DNA of 64,000 nt from Butyricicoccus intestinisimiae (GTDB lineage: Bacteria > Bacillota > Clostridia > Oscillospirales > Butyricicoccaceae), in NCBI RefSeq assembly GCF_018918345.1, contig NZ_JAHLQI010000003.1:62001-126000 (forward strand). Direction: 5' to 3'. Under the pieces are notes generated by a model. That model was not told where the DNA came from and ran no database searches. It saw nothing but the letters and a program-made list of their open reading frames with translations. The stretch's first letter is position 1; each line of letters starts with the position of its first letter. Positions 1-9,744 of the stretch are shown here, in pieces. The translations under genes and the position numbers were made by a program.

Positions 1-502
1 GGTTTTTCTGCACAATTTCCTGCAGCGCGGTCTTGTAATCGCGGAATGCGCCGCCCTGCTCTGCCAAATCAATCTTTGCCTCCAAGAAGGACAGAATAAA
101 CGTGCGCGCCGCTTCCAAACCGCCGTCCAGATAAATGGCACCAATCAGCGCTTCCACAGAGTCTGCAAGAATGGACGGGCGCTTGCGTCCGCCGCCGTTT
201 TCCTCGCCGCGGCCGAGCCGCAGCAAATGATCCAGCCCAAGTTCCTTGGCGACCTCATACAGTGTTTGCTCACATACCACCGCAGCGCGCAGCTTGGTCA
301 GCTGTCCCTCCGGTACATGCGGGTAACGGTGAAATACATAATCTGCCGATACCAGACCCAGTATGGAATCGCCAAGAAACTCCAGGCGTTCGTTGTTTTG
401 GATATGCTGATCGCGATGTTCATTGGCATATGAAGAATGCGTCATTGCCGTCGTCAGCAGTCCTGTGTCGTGAAATTGATAAATCAATTCATCTTTTTCC
501 AT
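1..502 (-). CDS. rnc: Ribonuclease III (3' end outside window)
   Basis: Double-stranded-RNA endonuclease that processes rRNA precursors and structured mRNAs. The first 167 residues are present. They contain the family signature NERLEFLGDSILGL near residue 38 with its metal-binding Glu and Asp, and a second acidic cluster LADSVEALIGAIYLDGG near residue 115. The C-terminal double-stranded-RNA-binding domain lies beyond the window edge. The ATG at 502 is preceded by AAGGAG at suitable spacing. It follows acpP with a hairpin between them. The acpP-rnc order is the usual one in Firmicutes. The missing 3' end is due to the window, not a mutation. Confidence 0.95.
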   Translation of the reverse strand, partial: MEKDELIYQFHDTGLLTTAMTHSSYANEHRDQHIQNNERLEFLGDSILGLVSADYVFHRYPHVPEGQLTKLRAAVVCEQTLYEVAKELGLDHLLRLGRGEENGGGRKRPSILADSVEALIGAIYLDGGLEAARTFILSFLEAKIDLAEQGGAFRDYKTALQEIVQKN

Positions 503-536
503 TGATTTCGCTCCTTTCGTTGTCATAATGGGATAA

Positions 537-565
537 ATGCCCTCCCTCCGAGCGAGGAAGGGCAT
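537..565 (-). terminator. Hairpin between acpP and rnc (attenuator or processing site)
   Basis: An inverted repeat with arms ATGCCCTcCCTC and GAGGaAGGGCAT and a short loop lies just after the acpP stop codon. On the minus strand it is followed by TTATCCCATT, which is not a strong U-tract. It is therefore more likely a partial terminator or RNA-processing stem that lowers rnc expression relative to the abundant acyl carrier protein. Confidence 0.55.
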
Positions 566-572
566 ACGTTCT

Positions 573-803
573 TTAGTCATCCTCACCGATGCGGCGAACC
601 AGATCGCCAATCGTCTTCATGCTGGCAGCTTCTGCCTCGTCGATTTCACCGATGTCAAACTCTTCTTCGATACTCATCATCAGCTCGACCAGATCCAGAG
701 AATCTGCTCCGAGGTCCTCAATGAACGCAGTGTCCATATTCAGGGAATTTTCTGCCACACCGAACTGGTCTGCCAGAATCTTACATACCTTCTCGAATAC
801 CAT
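573..803 (-). CDS. acpP: Acyl carrier protein
   Basis: A 76-residue acidic protein that carries growing acyl chains on a phosphopantetheine arm during fatty acid synthesis in the cytoplasm. The attachment motif GADSLDLVELMMSIEEEF is present, with the modified Ser at about residue 35. Length and acidity are typical. The ATG is preceded by AGGGAGGTG. It lies 96 bp downstream of plsX and upstream of rnc, a conserved fatty-acid/phospholipid gene order. Identification is secure. Confidence 0.97.
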   Translation of the reverse strand: MVFEKVCKILADQFGVAENSLNMDTAFIEDLGADSLDLVELMMSIEEEFDIGEIDEAEAASMKTIGDLVRRIGEDD

Positions 804-899
804 ATACGCTCACCTCCCTTGTTCTTTTCTCACGCAGGGCATTGCCATACTCTTCTTATCATATGTGCCGCGCGTCCTGCTGTCAATAGGGAAATGCCG

Positions 900-1907
900 T
901 CACAAGGTCATATTATCAATATTGCGCTGAATTTCTCCAACAACATCGGCATTTACATAGGCAATTGCCTGTTTGACCGCCGAGCGAATGGCATAAGCGT
1001 CCGACGAGCCGTGCGCCTTAAATACCGGCTTGGAAATGCCGAGGAACGGCGCGCCGCCGACTTCCTTCGAGGACATCATTTTCTTGAGCCCGCCCATCGC
1101 CGGCTTGACGAGCAGATACGCAAGCTTGGTGCGTGCGCTGGTCAGGAACACATCCTTGAGCGTACCCATCAGAAAGCCTGCCACGCCTTCCACCGTCTTG
1201 AGCAAAATGTTGCCGGTAAAGCCGTCTGTCACAGCTACGTCACACGCGCCGTTCGGGATATCGCTTCCCTCTACGTTGCCGATAAAATTGATGCGACCGG
1301 CATCGCCCGCCGCCTTGAGCACATCATATGCCGCCTTGCGCAGCGGGTCGCCCTTGGTGTCCTCTGCGCCGTTGTTGACCAAACCGACACGCGGATTCTT
1401 GACGCCCATAACCTTTTCCATGTAGAAGCTGCCCATAAAAGCAAACTGCAGCAGATATTCTTCCGTGCATTCGACATTTGCGCCGGAGTCAATGAGCAGC
1501 ACATGGCCGCCCTTGCACGGCAGCTGCGTCGGCAGTGCCGCGCGGCGGATGCCGCGAATGCGCTTGGTGACCAGCGTTGCGCCGGACAGCAGCGCGCCGG
1601 TATTGCCCGCTGAAATCATGGCATCCGCCTCGCCGTCCTTCATCATGCGCAGCGCCACCGACATCGACGCATCTTTTTTGCGGCGAACAGCCGTCGCCGG
1701 ATCATCGTGCATATCAATGATTTCCTGTGCGTCATGAATGGTAATCGGCAGATTTTCCGCCTGCTCCTTTGCCAGCAGATCGCGTAGAACCGCTTCCTGT
1801 CCGACCAGAATATACTCCTGTCCAAATTCCTTGGCCGCCTGCACGCAGCCGGAAACCTGTGCCTGCGGTGCGTTGTCACCGCTCATGGCATCAATGATGA
1901 TTTTCAC
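900..1907 (-). CDS. plsX: Phosphate acyltransferase PlsX
   Basis: Converts acyl-ACP and phosphate to acyl-phosphate, the donor for PlsY in phosphatidic acid synthesis. The 335-residue protein begins [19 protein letters not shown] and carries the [15 protein letters not shown] block near residue 68 and the [12 protein letters not shown] block near residue 176, all typical of PlsX. The GTG start shares GTGA with the trmFO stop codon, so the two genes are translationally coupled. The neighbour acpP supplies its substrate carrier. Full length and no anomaly. Confidence 0.96.
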   Translation of the reverse strand: MKIIIDAMSGDNAPQAQVSGCVQAAKEFGQEYILVGQEAVLRDLLAKEQAENLPITIHDAQEIIDMHDDPATAVRRKKDASMSVALRMMKDGEADAMISAGNTGALLSGATLVTKRIRGIRRAALPTQLPCKGGHVLLIDSGANVECTEEYLLQFAFMGSFYMEKVMGVKNPRVGLVNNGAEDTKGDPLRKAAYDVLKAAGDAGRINFIGNVEGSDIPNGACDVAVTDGFTGNILLKTVEGVAGFLMGTLKDVFLTSARTKLAYLLVKPAMGGLKKMMSSKEVGGAPFLGISKPVFKAHGSSDAYAIRSAVKQAIAYVNADVVGEIQRNIDNMTL

Positions 1908-3235
1908 GAAAGGGTCTCCTTTCCCTCCTGTACGGCATCCAACAGCGTGTCCAGATGCTCCAGCGCACGCTGAGCAATCTGGGTATTCTTTTCCCGCTTG
2001 CCCTTGACGCGATAGCCAAGCGGCTGAATGATGCCGAAATTGATGTTCATCGGCTGGAACTTCGCATTCGCCTCATTGGAAATGTACAGCCCCAGCGCGC
2101 CGATTGCCGTCAGATCGGAAAATTCAATCGGCTCCAGTCCCAGCAGCTCGCGTGCCAGATTCAAACCGGTTTCAAAACCGGATGCTGCGGACTCGATGTA
2201 GCCCTCTACGCCGGTCATCTGTCCGGCAAAGCGAATGCGCGGCTCTGCCTTGAGCCGATAGTGGTTGTCCAGCAATCGCGGAGAATCCATAAATGTATTG
2301 CGGTGCATGACGCCATAGCGCACAAATTCCGCATTTTTCAGCGCCGGAATCATCGAGAATACGCGCTTCTGCTCCGGAAACTTCAGATGCGTCTGAAAAC
2401 CGACAAGATTATACAGCGAGCCCGCCGCATTGTCGCGGCGCAGCTGTACAACGGCATACGGCGTCTCTCCGGTGTGCGGATCGCGCAGACCGACCGGCTT
2501 GAGCGGACCGTACAGCAGCGTATCGTGTCCGCGGCGTCCCATCACTTCCACCGGCATGCAGCCTTCAAATACCTTCTTGTCCTCAAAGCCGTGCACCGGT
2601 GCCTGTTCCGCCTCACACAGCGCCTCCCAGAATGCATCGTACTGCTCTCTGTTCATCGGACAGTTGATGTAATCCGCCGTGCCCTTGTCATAGCGGGACG
2701 CAAAATAGGCACTGTCCATATCCACCGATTCAAAGCTGACAATCGGTGCCGCCGCATCATAAAAATGCAGGTATTCATGTGCGCCGAGTTTGTTGTGAAT
2801 GCTCTCAAACAGAGCGTCTGAGGTCAGCGGGCCGGTTGCCACGATGACATGTCCCTCTGCGGGAATTTCTGTCACTTCACCTTCATGAACTGTAATGTTC
2901 GGATGGTTTTTGACTTTTTCCGTGACCAGATTGGCAAATGCCTCTCGGTCAACCGCAAGTGCGCCGCCCGCTTCTACGCGCGTCGCATCGGCACAAGAGA
3001 TAATCAAGCTGCCTGCGCGGCGCAGCTCTTCCTTGAGCAGTCCCGGCGCCGTGCAGATTTCTGCACCGCGCAGCGAATTGGAGCAGCAAAGCTCCGCAAA
3101 CGCGCTGCTGTGGTGCGCCGGTGTCATTTTAACCGGCTTCATTTCGTACAGATCCACATGGATACCGCGCTGTGCCAGCTGCCAAGCAGCTTCGCTGCCC
3201 GCAAGGCCTGCGCCGATCACAATGGCATTATGCAT
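1904..3235 (-). CDS. trmFO: Methylenetetrahydrofolate-tRNA-(uracil-5-)-methyltransferase TrmFO
   Basis: Folate- and FAD-dependent enzyme that makes ribothymidine at position 54 of the tRNA T-loop in many Gram-positive bacteria. The N-terminus carries the dinucleotide-binding motif [19 protein letters not shown], and [12 protein letters not shown] and [16 protein letters not shown] are family blocks. At 443 residues the length is normal. An in-frame TTG immediately precedes the ATG, and either could be used with the GGAGG upstream. It overlaps the 3' end of topA by a few bases; the topA-trmFO pair is common in Firmicutes. Confidence 0.95.
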   Translation of the reverse strand: MHNAIVIGAGLAGSEAAWQLAQRGIHVDLYEMKPVKMTPAHHSSAFAELCCSNSLRGAEICTAPGLLKEELRRAGSLIISCADATRVEAGGALAVDREAFANLVTEKVKNHPNITVHEGEVTEIPAEGHVIVATGPLTSDALFESIHNKLGAHEYLHFYDAAAPIVSFESVDMDSAYFASRYDKGTADYINCPMNREQYDAFWEALCEAEQAPVHGFEDKKVFEGCMPVEVMGRRGHDTLLYGPLKPVGLRDPHTGETPYAVVQLRRDNAAGSLYNLVGFQTHLKFPEQKRVFSMIPALKNAEFVRYGVMHRNTFMDSPRLLDNHYRLKAEPRIRFAGQMTGVEGYIESAASGFETGLNLARELLGLEPIEFSDLTAIGALGLYISNEANAKFQPMNINFGIIQPLGYRVKGKREKNTQIAQRALEHLDTLLDAVQEGKETLS

Positions 3236-5624
3236 CAACTGGTTCCTCCGTAGCTTCGGTCTTTTTCTTGCGTGTCACGCGCTTTTTGGGCGCCTGTTCG
3301 CCGTCCTCCGCCTTCTTGGTCGTTTTCTTGGTTGTCTTTTTGGCTGTCGTTTTCTTCGTCGTTGTTTTTTTCGTTGTTTTCTTGGCAGTGGTCTTTTTCG
3401 CCGCGGATTTCTTGGTCGTTTTCTTTGGCTTGTCCTCTGCCTCAGCGGTCTCCGGATTCTCGCCTGCTGCCTCTGCTGCCGCCTTTGCCTCTGCTTCCTT
3501 CTGCGCCTTGGTCTTGCGCGGAGTGCGCTTGCTGATGAACTCCTTGTAGCCGCAGCCTTCCTTGTAGCACACGAAATGTGCCTCACCGGTCTCGCGGTCA
3601 TAATGGCGGAACAGCGTGGAGCCGCACTGCGGGCACTGCTTTTTCGTCACCTTATCCCACGTCATAAACGTACATTCCGGATAATTGTCGCAGCCCAAAA
3701 ACGGGAATCCGCGCTTGGATTTCAGCTCAACGATATTGCCGCCGCATTTCGGACAGTTCACACCGGTCTTGATGGCAATATTCTTGGTGTTTTTGCAGTC
3801 CGGATATCCGGAGCACGCCAAAAACTTGCCGAATCTGCCGGATTTGATAACCATGTGCTTGCCGCACTTTTCGCAGATTTCATCGGTCACTTCATCTTTG
3901 ATTTTGATGCGCTGCCCTTCGAGATCCTTCTCTGCCTGCTGCAGCGCCGCTTCAAATCCGTCATAAAACCGACGCAGAACCTCTACATAGCTGATTTTTC
4001 CATTTTCAACTTCATCCAGCTCTTCTTCCATGTGCGCGGTAAATTCCAAATCCGAAATCGACTCGAATTTATCGACCAGCAGCTCGGTGACGCCCTCGCC
4101 GAGCGGCGTCGGCTTAAGGCTTCTGCCTTCCTTCGCCACATAATCGCGTTCCAAAATCGTCGAAATGGTCGGCGCATAGGTAGACGGTCTGCCGATACCC
4201 TTTTCTTCCATCGCCTTGATGAGCGATGCCTCAGTATATCGTGCCGGCGGCTGGGTGAAATGCTGTGCCGGTGTCAGCTTGCTGCACTGTAAGCTGTCGC
4301 CCTCATCAAAGTTCGGCAGCGGCTTGCCGGAGGTCGTATCCGATGCCTTGGCATCGTCTGTGGACTCCTCATATACCGCCGTAAAGCCCGGGAATGCCAC
4401 TTTATAGCCGCTTGCGCGGAAAATATAGCCCTCTGAGACAATATCAGACGATACGGTATCCATGATGGCATCCGCCATCTGGCAGGCAACAAAGCGGCTC
4501 CAGATCAGCTTATACAGCTTGTACTGTTCCGGCGTCAGATAGTCCTTGATTTCATCCGGAATCAGCTGTACATTGGTCGGGCGAATGGCCTCATGCGCGT
4601 CCTGCGCATTGCTCTTGGCGCGGAACGTCCGTGTCTTTTCCGGATAATAGTCTGCGCCGTACCGGCCGAGAATGTATTCCTTTGCCGCGGTCTGTGCCTC
4701 CTCGGACAGTCGCAGGGAGTCGGTACGCATGTAGGTAATCAAACCGGTCAAGCCCTGCTCGCCGATCTCAATGCCTTCATACAGCTGCTGGGCAATCGCC
4801 ATCGTGCGGCGCGGCACAAAGCTCAGCTTGCGGCTGGCTTCCTGCTGCAGCGTAGAGGTGATAAACGGCGGCGCCGGTCTTTTGCGTTTTTTGCCGCGCT
4901 TGACCTTGCCGACGGTAAACGCCTTGCCGGTTACCGCTTCTACGATGTGCATGGTCTGTTCTTCGGTTTTCAGTTCGACCTTGCCCGTCGCATCGCCGTA
5001 GAATGAAGCGGTAAACATGCCGCCTTCCTGCGTTTTCAGTTCTGCTTCAAGAGACCAATATTCCTCCGGCACAAAGGCACGGATTTCCATCTCTCTATCC
5101 ACAACCATACGCGTTGCAACCGACTGCACACGGCCGGCGGACAGACCGCGCTTGACCTTTCGCCACAAAAACGGCGACAGCTCATAGCCCACGATGCGAT
5201 CCAAAATGCGGCGTGCCTGCTGGGCATCGACCAAATCCAAATCAATATCGCGTGGGTGTGCAATGCCGTCCTGCACGGCGTGTTTGGTAATTTCATTGAA
5301 TGTGACGCGTTTGCTGAACGAATCGCTCAGGTGAAACAGCTCTTTTAAGTGCCAGGAAATGGCTTCGCCCTCTCGGTCCGGGTCGGTTGCGAGATAGACG
5401 AAATCGCTGTTGTCGATATCTTCGCGCAATTCTTCAATCAGTTTTTCCTTGCCTTCAATCGGCATGTACACCGGCTTAAAATCATGCTCGATGTCCACAC
5501 TCATCTTTTTTTTCGGCAAATCCCGCAGATGTCCCATCGAAGCCTTTACCACATAGTCGGTACCGAGGTACTTTCCGATGGTCTTTGCCTTCGCCGGAGA
5601 CTCCACGATGACAAGTTTTGACAT
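3228..5624 (-). CDS. topA: DNA topoisomerase I with lysine-rich C-terminal tail
   Basis: Type IA topoisomerase that relaxes negative supercoils. The N-terminal Toprim domain starts [19 protein letters not shown], and the active-site Tyr is in [10 protein letters not shown] near residue 299. Three C4 zinc ribbons occupy about residues 578-692 ([16 protein letters not shown] and CPQCGSTL lead each). After these, residues ~700-798 form a low-complexity tail of Lys/Thr/Ala triplets such as [13 protein letters not shown] that resembles histone H1 tails. At 798 residues it is longer than the usual ~690-residue Firmicutes enzyme because of that tail. The ATG has AGGAGG upstream. Identification is secure; the role of the tail is inferred to be DNA binding. 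Confidence 0.97.
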   Translation of the reverse strand: MSKLVIVESPAKAKTIGKYLGTDYVVKASMGHLRDLPKKKMSVDIEHDFKPVYMPIEGKEKLIEELREDIDNSDFVYLATDPDREGEAISWHLKELFHLSDSFSKRVTFNEITKHAVQDGIAHPRDIDLDLVDAQQARRILDRIVGYELSPFLWRKVKRGLSAGRVQSVATRMVVDREMEIRAFVPEEYWSLEAELKTQEGGMFTASFYGDATGKVELKTEEQTMHIVEAVTGKAFTVGKVKRGKKRKRPAPPFITSTLQQEASRKLSFVPRRTMAIAQQLYEGIEIGEQGLTGLITYMRTDSLRLSEEAQTAAKEYILGRYGADYYPEKTRTFRAKSNAQDAHEAIRPTNVQLIPDEIKDYLTPEQYKLYKLIWSRFVACQMADAIMDTVSSDIVSEGYIFRASGYKVAFPGFTAVYEESTDDAKASDTTSGKPLPNFDEGDSLQCSKLTPAQHFTQPPARYTEASLIKAMEEKGIGRPSTYAPTISTILERDYVAKEGRSLKPTPLGEGVTELLVDKFESISDLEFTAHMEEELDEVENGKISYVEVLRRFYDGFEAALQQAEKDLEGQRIKIKDEVTDEICEKCGKHMVIKSGRFGKFLACSGYPDCKNTKNIAIKTGVNCPKCGGNIVELKSKRGFPFLGCDNYPECTFMTWDKVTKKQCPQCGSTLFRHYDRETGEAHFVCYKEGCGYKEFISKRTPRKTKAQKEAEAKAAAEAAGENPETAEAEDKPKKTTKKSAAKKTTAKKTTKKTTTKKTTAKKTTKKTTKKAEDGEQAPKKRVTRKKKTEATEEPVDA

Positions 5625-5700
5625 ATCTGTCTTTCCTCCTGTGCCGCTGCCGATGCCGGCAGACGGTTCTCCAATCTATTCGATCAATGGTGATTGTTTT

Positions 5701-6858
5701 CTATAGTTCTACATCGGCTGCCGCCTGATACCCGCTCTCGGTCGCGGCGATATATTGCCCGACTTCCAGCATGGTCAGCGCTGTCAGCACGCTGGCGGCG
5801 GGCAGGCCGGTTTTCTCTACGATTGCATCGACGGTTTCCTGTCCGTCATGCACGGCGCACCAAACTGTGCGCTCCTCCTCGGAGCCTTCCAGCCGCCGCA
5901 GGAGCTTTTTTCTCTCTTTCTCTCTCGGCATCTCCTGTATGGATGCCTGTTTTACCGGCTGCAGCTTGCGCTGTATGCGGCTGTCCGTCAGTTGATACTG
6001 CGCCAAAATATCCGCCGGTTCCTGTACCAATTCCGCAGCGCCCTGCCGAATGCGTGCATTGCATCCCGCACTGGACGGCCGATTGATATCTCCCGGCACG
6101 GCGAACACATCGCGCCCCTGTTCCAGCGCCAAATCCGCTGAAATCAGCGCACCGGATTTTTTAGGTGCCTCTACAATCAGTGTGCCCTTTCCCAAGCCGG
6201 TTATAATGCGGTTGCGCACGGGAAAATGCGTTCCCTTCGGCTCTGTGCCAGGCGGATATTCGCTGATGACCGCACCGTGCTGCATAATATCATCCATCAG
6301 CTGTTTGTGCTGCCACGGATAGCATACATCGACACCACAGCCGAGCACAGCAACGGTCTCTCCGCCCGCTTCAATCGCCGCACGATTGGCGGTTCCATCA
6401 ATGCCAATCGCCATACCCGACACGATAATGACGCCGCGCTGGGCAAGGTTGCCCGCGAAATGCCACGCCGCCTGCTTGCCGTATCGGGTACACTTCCGCG
6501 TGCCGACAATGGAGACAGACACTCTGTCTGTGAAATCCGGCAAGGTGCCGCGCACATACAGCACGAGCGGCGGATCCGGAATCTCGCGCAGCAGCTGCGG
6601 ATATCTTTCATCTTCCAATGTCACGATTTGAATGTCCTGCTTCCGGCACGTCTCCTCGATGTGCTGCGCGACCGTCAAATCTTTTTCCATCAGCGAATCC
6701 ATTTTTACCTTGTTGAGCCGCGGAATGTCCTCAAACTCCTGCTGCTCCGCACGCCAAATCGCTTCCGGAGAGCCGAATCGCTCGAGCAGATGTCCGCAAA
6801 ATCGCGCGCTGCATCGCGGTCGCGTTGCCAGCCACAGCCAATAGATCCCATTCGTCAT
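5701..6858 (-). CDS. dprA: DNA-processing protein DprA
   Basis: Loads RecA on incoming single-stranded DNA during transformation and is widely kept even in species not known to be competent. The Rossmann-like core (about residues 100-310) shows VSIVGTRKCTRYGK, VSGMAIGIDGTANRAA, VLGCGVDVCYP, FPVRNRIITGL and KSGALISADLALEQGRDVF, all DprA hallmarks. A C-terminal winged-helix-like segment around GLPAASVLTALTMLEVGQY completes the 385-residue protein. It sits 6 bp after the RNA methyltransferase gene and upstream of topA, the standard dprA-topA arrangement. Confidence 0.95.
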   Translation of the reverse strand: MTNGIYWLWLATRPRCSARFCGHLLERFGSPEAIWRAEQQEFEDIPRLNKVKMDSLMEKDLTVAQHIEETCRKQDIQIVTLEDERYPQLLREIPDPPLVLYVRGTLPDFTDRVSVSIVGTRKCTRYGKQAAWHFAGNLAQRGVIIVSGMAIGIDGTANRAAIEAGGETVAVLGCGVDVCYPWQHKQLMDDIMQHGAVISEYPPGTEPKGTHFPVRNRIITGLGKGTLIVEAPKKSGALISADLALEQGRDVFAVPGDINRPSSAGCNARIRQGAAELVQEPADILAQYQLTDSRIQRKLQPVKQASIQEMPREKERKKLLRRLEGSEEERTVWCAVHDGQETVDAIVEKTGLPAASVLTALTMLEVGQYIAATESGYQAAADVEL

Positions 6859-6864
6859 CAGCCA

Positions 6865-7647
6865 TCAGACCTTTCTGCTCATCTCATACATGATAATTGA
6901 TGCAGCAACCGATGCATTGAGCGACTCTGCACGGCCGTCCATCGGAATGATGATCTGCTGGGTGCACAGAGCAGCCGCTTTTTTTGTAATGCCGCGTCCC
7001 TCATTTCCAATCATGACAGCGGCGCGGGTCAAATCAACATGCGTCAACGGCACACTGCTCTCGCTGAGTGCTGCTGCATACAGCGGCATATTCTGCTCAC
7101 GCAAAAATGCCACGGTTTGTTCCAACGGCGCCGCCGCAATTGGCATGCGGAACGCCGCGCCCATCGTCGCGCGAACGACTTTCGGAGAGGTCGGGTCGAC
7201 GCACCCCTCGCACAAAATGATGCCGTCCAAGGCAAATGCATCCGCCGTGCGGATAATGGTTCCCAGATTTCCCGGGTCCTGCAAGCCCTCCAGCACCATC
7301 AGACGCTTGGCGTCCTGCAAAACGCGCAGCTCTGCCACCGGTCTTTCGCAGGAAAACACCACACCCTGCGGCGTTTTGACGTTGGACACCTTACCCAGCA
7401 GGCTGGACGGGCAGATATACAGCTTTGCGCCCTGTCCTTCCGCCTGCCGCAGCAGCTCTGTGTCCAATTCTGCATCCTCTGCAAGGAGAATATCATGGAT
7501 GTCCATGCCGCTGGACAGCGCTTCTCCCAGCATTTTTTCGCCTTCGCAGACCATTTCCTGCATCTCTTTGCGGAACTTTCGGTCATTGGACAAGCGAACA
7601 AGCCGCTTGACCAAAGAATTTTCACGGCTTTCTATTCGTATACTCAT
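6865..7647 (-). CDS. TrmH/SpoU-family RNA 2'-O-methyltransferase
   Basis: A 260-residue SPOUT methyltransferase that uses S-adenosylmethionine to methylate a ribose in rRNA or tRNA. The N-terminal substrate-binding domain spans about 1-95. The C-terminal knot contains LEGLQDPGNLGTIIRTADAF, VMIGNEGRGITKKAA and IPMDGRAESLNASVAASI, matching motifs 1-3. It resembles the YsgA group often found near pheST or infC elsewhere. Its start overlaps the ktrA stop by four bases. A second SPOUT gene, rlmB, lies at 22.9 kb. The exact modified nucleotide cannot be told from sequence alone. Confidence 0.88.
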   Translation of the reverse strand: MSIRIESRENSLVKRLVRLSNDRKFRKEMQEMVCEGEKMLGEALSSGMDIHDILLAEDAELDTELLRQAEGQGAKLYICPSSLLGKVSNVKTPQGVVFSCERPVAELRVLQDAKRLMVLEGLQDPGNLGTIIRTADAFALDGIILCEGCVDPTSPKVVRATMGAAFRMPIAAAPLEQTVAFLREQNMPLYAAALSESSVPLTHVDLTRAAVMIGNEGRGITKKAAALCTQQIIIPMDGRAESLNASVAASIIMYEMSRKV

Positions 7648-8294
7648 GGCAGTTTCTCCAATTTCCGAATATTTTGATTTTTTCCCACAACAATCAAAAC
7701 ATCTCTATGTTTCAGCAAAAATTCCGCTTGCGGAGAAACATAGATTTCCTTTTCCCCGCGGCGAACCGCCAGTACATTGATTCCAAACTGTTTTCTCACT
7801 CCAATTTCCGCCAGCGTCTTATCCTGCCATACATTCGGCAGCGGCAGCTCCACGATAGCATAATCTGGCGACAGTTCGATGAAATCCAGCGCGCGGCGGG
7901 ACGAAATCGTCTGTGCCAGCCGCACGCCCATATCCTGCTCCGGAAAAACGATGCGATCCACGCCGATCAGCTCCAGCATCCGTGAGTGCTGCTTTGACTT
8001 CGATTTCGCAATGATATACTTCGCTCCCATATCTTTGAGCATCAGAGCAATCATCACGCTGTCCTCAATATCCGTCATACAGATAATCACACCGTCAAAA
8101 TTGCGCACTCCAATAGACTGCAGCACGGATTCGTCTTTGGCATCGGCGATAATCGTATGAGTGACTATCTCTGACACGCGCTGTGCGCAGCCTTCTTCTC
8201 GGTCAATAGCCAGCACCTCATGTCCCAGCGCATACAATTCTTCCGCCACAGCGGTTCCAAATCTGCCCAAACCAATGACAACAAATGATTTCAT
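7644..8294 (-). CDS. ktrA: Potassium uptake regulatory subunit (KtrA/TrkA RCK protein)
   Basis: A cytoplasmic gating ring subunit that binds nucleotides and controls the partner channel. The N-terminal RCK domain begins FVVIGLGRFGTAVAEEL and a later acidic residue in VLAIDREEG binds the ribose. The C-terminal half (about 135-216) is an RCK_C domain ending in IVVGKNQNIRKLEKL. At 216 residues it has the single-RCK length of KtrA rather than the doubled TrkA of proteobacteria. The ATG has AAGGAG upstream, and the gene follows ktrB by 9 bp. Confidence 0.92.
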   Translation of the reverse strand: MKSFVVIGLGRFGTAVAEELYALGHEVLAIDREEGCAQRVSEIVTHTIIADAKDESVLQSIGVRNFDGVIICMTDIEDSVMIALMLKDMGAKYIIAKSKSKQHSRMLELIGVDRIVFPEQDMGVRLAQTISSRRALDFIELSPDYAIVELPLPNVWQDKTLAEIGVRKQFGINVLAVRRGEKEIYVSPQAEFLLKHRDVLIVVGKNQNIRKLEKLP

Positions 8295-8303
8295 GTGAAC
8301 TCC

Positions 8304-9671
8304 TTATCCTACGATGACTTTGCTTTCCGGATACCGGATTTTCGGCTCAAAGATGCGCCGCATAAACACAGCGGCTCCCAATGTCAGAATGCCGATGCGT
8401 CCCAAATACATCTCCAAAATCAACCAGCATTTGGATACTACACCCAACGTCGGTGTTAAATTTTCCGACAGTCCTGTCGTGCTGAAAGCGGAAGTCGTCT
8501 CATACAAGGCGCGCTCCACAGAGACATTATCCGCCGTGTACAAGATAAAGCTTCCCATCAAAATCAAGCCCAGGGCCGCCATCACCAACGCGACGGCCTG
8601 CAGAACCAATCGTTCTTCAATCCGTCTGTGAAAGACGGTGATATCCCGTCTGCTGCGCAGCACGCTCCACGCCGCCAATATCAGCACCGCAACAGAAGTC
8701 GTCTTGATGCCGCCCGCCGTGGAACCCGAGGAGCCGCCGATAAACATCAGCAAAATACAGATGACAGCGGTACCGCTGCGCAGCGCCCCCTGATCAATGG
8801 TATTAAATCCGGCAGTTCGGCAGGTTGTTGCCTGAAACAGCGATGCCAGCACACGATTTCCGACCGGCATATTCCCCAATGTCTGCGGATTGCTGTATTC
8901 CAGTACAAATATTGCCAAGGCACCGCCAATCAAGAGCAATGCCGTCATAATCAGAACCAAACGCGTGTGCACGGACAGGCGATTCCATTTGCGGTTGGCG
9001 CGCAAATCGCGCCAGACGAGAAAACCCAATCCGCCCATGACAATCAATGCAATAATCACGAGATTGACGAGCGGGTCTTGCGCATAGTCGCTCAAATTAG
9101 AGAATGCCTCTCTCTGTCCCATCAAATCAAAACCTGCATTGCAAAACGCAGAGACCGCGTGAAAGAACGCCTTCCACAAGCCTTCTGCAATACCAAACTG
9201 CGGAATAAACCGAATGGAAAGCAAAGCGGTTCCCGCCAATTCTATTGCGGCCGTAAACAGCATCACTTCCCGCATCAAGCGGACAATTCCCGATATATCG
9301 TCCAGACTGAGCGACGCAGACATTTCCAATCGTTCCCGCACGGTAATCGTCCGTCCCATAAAGAAGGACACCAATGCCGTCACCGACATAACGCCCAAGC
9401 CGCCGATTTGAATCAAACCTAAAACAACAATCTGTCCGAATACCGTCCAGTGCTGCCACGTATCTACCACAACAAGCCCTGTCACACAGGTTGCGCTTGT
9501 CGCAGTAAACAAGCAGTCAACAAACGCTGTCACGCTGTGATCCCGCGCCGCAATTGGGAGATGCAGCAGGCAGGCACCGAATAGGATGACAAATAGAAAA
9601 CCAAGTAAAATGGTGCGTCCGGGGCGTGCAGCCCGTCGATGACCCCGTTGCATCGGAAAAATATTTTGCAT
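8304..9671 (-). CDS. ktrB: Potassium transporter membrane subunit (KtrB/TrkH family)
   Basis: An integral membrane K+ (or Na+/K+) transporter built from four M1-P-M2 repeats. Pore-loop glycine segments are visible, such as TATSATCVTGL near residue 65, VSAFCNAGFDLMG near 183, ATTCRTAGFNTID near 290 and TTSAFSTTGLSENLTP near 400. I chose the ATG at 9671 (MQNIFPMQRG, 455 residues) because GAGGCG lies just upstream and because starting further upstream would run into the lysS terminator. It forms a two-gene operon with ktrA. The family is certain; ion preference is inferred from the KtrA partner. Confidence 0.93.
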   Translation of the reverse strand: MQNIFPMQRGHRRAARPGRTILLGFLFVILFGACLLHLPIAARDHSVTAFVDCLFTATSATCVTGLVVVDTWQHWTVFGQIVVLGLIQIGGLGVMSVTALVSFFMGRTITVRERLEMSASLSLDDISGIVRLMREVMLFTAAIELAGTALLSIRFIPQFGIAEGLWKAFFHAVSAFCNAGFDLMGQREAFSNLSDYAQDPLVNLVIIALIVMGGLGFLVWRDLRANRKWNRLSVHTRLVLIMTALLLIGGALAIFVLEYSNPQTLGNMPVGNRVLASLFQATTCRTAGFNTIDQGALRSGTAVICILLMFIGGSSGSTAGGIKTTSVAVLILAAWSVLRSRRDITVFHRRIEERLVLQAVALVMAALGLILMGSFILYTADNVSVERALYETTSAFSTTGLSENLTPTLGVVSKCWLILEMYLGRIGILTLGAAVFMRRIFEPKIRYPESKVIVG

Positions 9672-9697
9672 GATACGCCTCTTTATGTAATATGGCA

Positions 9698-9734
9698 AAA
9701 GCCTGAGCAGCAGACTGGCAGCTCCTCAGGCTTT
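9698..9734 (-). terminator. Terminator after lysS
   Basis: Perfect 10-bp arms AAAGCCTGAG and CTCAGGCTTT enclose a 17-base loop 11 bp after the lysS stop codon. On the minus strand the stem ends in CTTTT. It separates the greA-lysS unit from ktrBA. Confidence 0.75.
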
Positions 9735-9744
9735 CCGTATTCCA

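Noticed and set aside
537-1613. A 358-residue plus-strand open frame opposite acpP and plsX.
   Set aside because: It lies antisense to two well-identified genes, has a Cys/His/Arg-rich composition and no ribosome site; such frames arise from G+C bias at third positions.
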